Below are positions 4,756-5,322 of a DNA stretch of 5,322 bases, piece by piece. Made by a program: the position numbers and the translations under genes. The DNA comes from Undibacterium sp. (lineage in GTDB: Bacteria; Pseudomonadota; Gammaproteobacteria; Burkholderiales; Burkholderiaceae_D). Numbering within the stretch: the stretch's first letter is position 1; the number at the start of each line of letters is the position of its first letter. The notes beneath the pieces were generated by a model. That model saw nothing but the letters and a program-made list of their open reading frames with translations, was not told the DNA's origin and ran no database searches. The stretch is from the NCBI GenBank assembly GCA_019752975.1, contig JAIELM010000158.1:1-5322 (forward strand), given 5' to 3'.

Positions 4756-5322
4756 ATGAGCAGCATCACCGACAACAATAGCAACAATGGCAACAATAAG
4801 ATGAATACCAAACTCAAAAATTTCAGCTTAATCGGCCTAGGCGTCCTAGCCGGCGTCGCCGCTTCTTTGCAGTATTCCGCACTGGCACAAAAGGGCGGTG
4901 CAACGCCTTTGCCGCTAGAAAGACTAGGCGAGTTTTCCGAAGTCTTTGGCATGATCAAGAGCGACTATGTAGAACCAGTAGACGATGATAAATTATTGAG
5001 TGAGGCCATCAATGGCATGGTCGCTTCACTTGACCCGCATTCCGCCTACTTGGATAAAAAAGCTTTTAAAGAACTACGCGAAGGCACCGAGGGTCGCTTT
5101 GTCGGATTGGGTATTGAAGTAAGTACCGAAGACGGCTATGTCAAAGTGATCTCGCCAATAGAAGATTCACCCGCTTTTCGCGCTGGAATATTGTCCGGCG
5201 ATTTAATCACGCGGGTCGATGGAGTGCCAATCAAAGGGCTAAGCATTGATGAAGCAGTCAAAAAAATGCGCGGCGAGCCCAATTCAAAAGTCACGCTCAC
5301 GATCTCCAGAAAGACCGAAGAT
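4756..5322 (+). CDS. S41 family C-terminal processing peptidase with PDZ domain, N-terminal part (cut by window edge)
   Basis: The open frame gives 189 residues to the window edge, out of a likely 450-550. After an Asn-rich start (residues 5-15), a signal peptide or membrane anchor runs over about 16-45 (LKNFSLIGLGVLAGVAAS ending near ALAQ). The family N-terminal segment follows, with FSEVFGMIKSDYVEPVDD and MVASLDPHSAYLD (88-99). A PDZ domain covers about 113-187, with VGLGIEV, the SPAFRAGILSGDLITRVDG core and AVKKMRGEP. The catalytic Ser-Lys dyad lies beyond the window. These periplasmic proteases (CtpA/Prc type) cut substrates at their C termini and in several bacteria act on peptidoglycan hydrolases, which would fit the neighbouring envC. 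The start could also be the ATG at 4801, where typical relatives begin, but only 4756 has a ribosome site. Confidence 0.93.
   Translation, partial: MSSITDNNSNNGNNKMNTKLKNFSLIGLGVLAGVAASLQYSALAQKGGATPLPLERLGEFSEVFGMIKSDYVEPVDDDKLLSEAINGMVASLDPHSAYLDKKAFKELREGTEGRFVGLGIEVSTEDGYVKVISPIEDSPAFRAGILSGDLITRVDGVPIKGLSIDEAVKKMRGEPNSKVTLTISRKTED
4774..4800 (+). repeat. Three 9-bp tandem repeats at the start of the protease gene
   Basis: AACAATAGC, AACAATGGC and AACAATAAG follow one another in frame and encode NNS, NNG and NNK. The unit length of 9 keeps the frame, so gain or loss of a copy would change the length of the cytoplasmic N-terminal tail without disrupting the gene. Confidence 0.7.

Overview
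The window looks like chromosomal core sequence from a betaproteobacterium, most likely Burkholderiales and perhaps an Oxalobacteraceae relative such as Undibacterium or Herbaspirillum. This placement is inferred from gene order and remembered protein similarity, not from a search. Base composition is fairly balanced, and coding density is high. No gap between genes reaches 300 bases.

Layout. Two gene sets diverge from a short regulatory gap at about 2507-2662. Leftward (minus strand) are a membrane-anchored rhodanese (yibN-like, 2105-2506), glutaredoxin (grxC, 1654-1929), the secretion chaperone secB (971-1474), an exported SH3-like protein (422-865) and the 5' part of gpsA (1-411, cut by the window edge). 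Rightward (plus strand) are 2,3-bisphosphoglycerate-dependent phosphoglycerate mutase (gpmA, 2663-3409), an EnvC-type murein hydrolase activator (3410-4726) and the 5' part of a PDZ-containing S41 C-terminal processing protease (4756-5322, cut by the window edge).

How the genes fit together. The order is close to the E. coli neighbourhood yibN-grxC-secB-gpsA divergent from gpmM-envC. Two differences stand out: the mutase here is the cofactor-dependent type, unrelated to GpmM, and an SH3-like gene sits between secB and gpsA. The leftward set combines thiol and sulfur chemistry, protein export and phospholipid precursor synthesis. The rightward set joins a glycolytic enzyme to two envelope genes, for septal peptidoglycan splitting and periplasmic proteolysis.

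Non-coding content. The clearest structure not explained by genes is a 107-bp palindromic, MITE-like element at 1951-2057. It has perfect 17-bp terminal inverted repeats and sits just upstream of the grxC ribosome binding site. Other signals are two hairpins between secB and the SH3 gene, a likely secB promoter followed by a leader that holds a hairpin and a possible 24-codon upstream ORF, 11-bp tandem repeats with overlapping opposed -10 boxes in the divergent gap, and a 9-bp triplet repeat encoding an Asn-rich start of the protease. I found no RNA gene, CRISPR array, prophage or new defence system.
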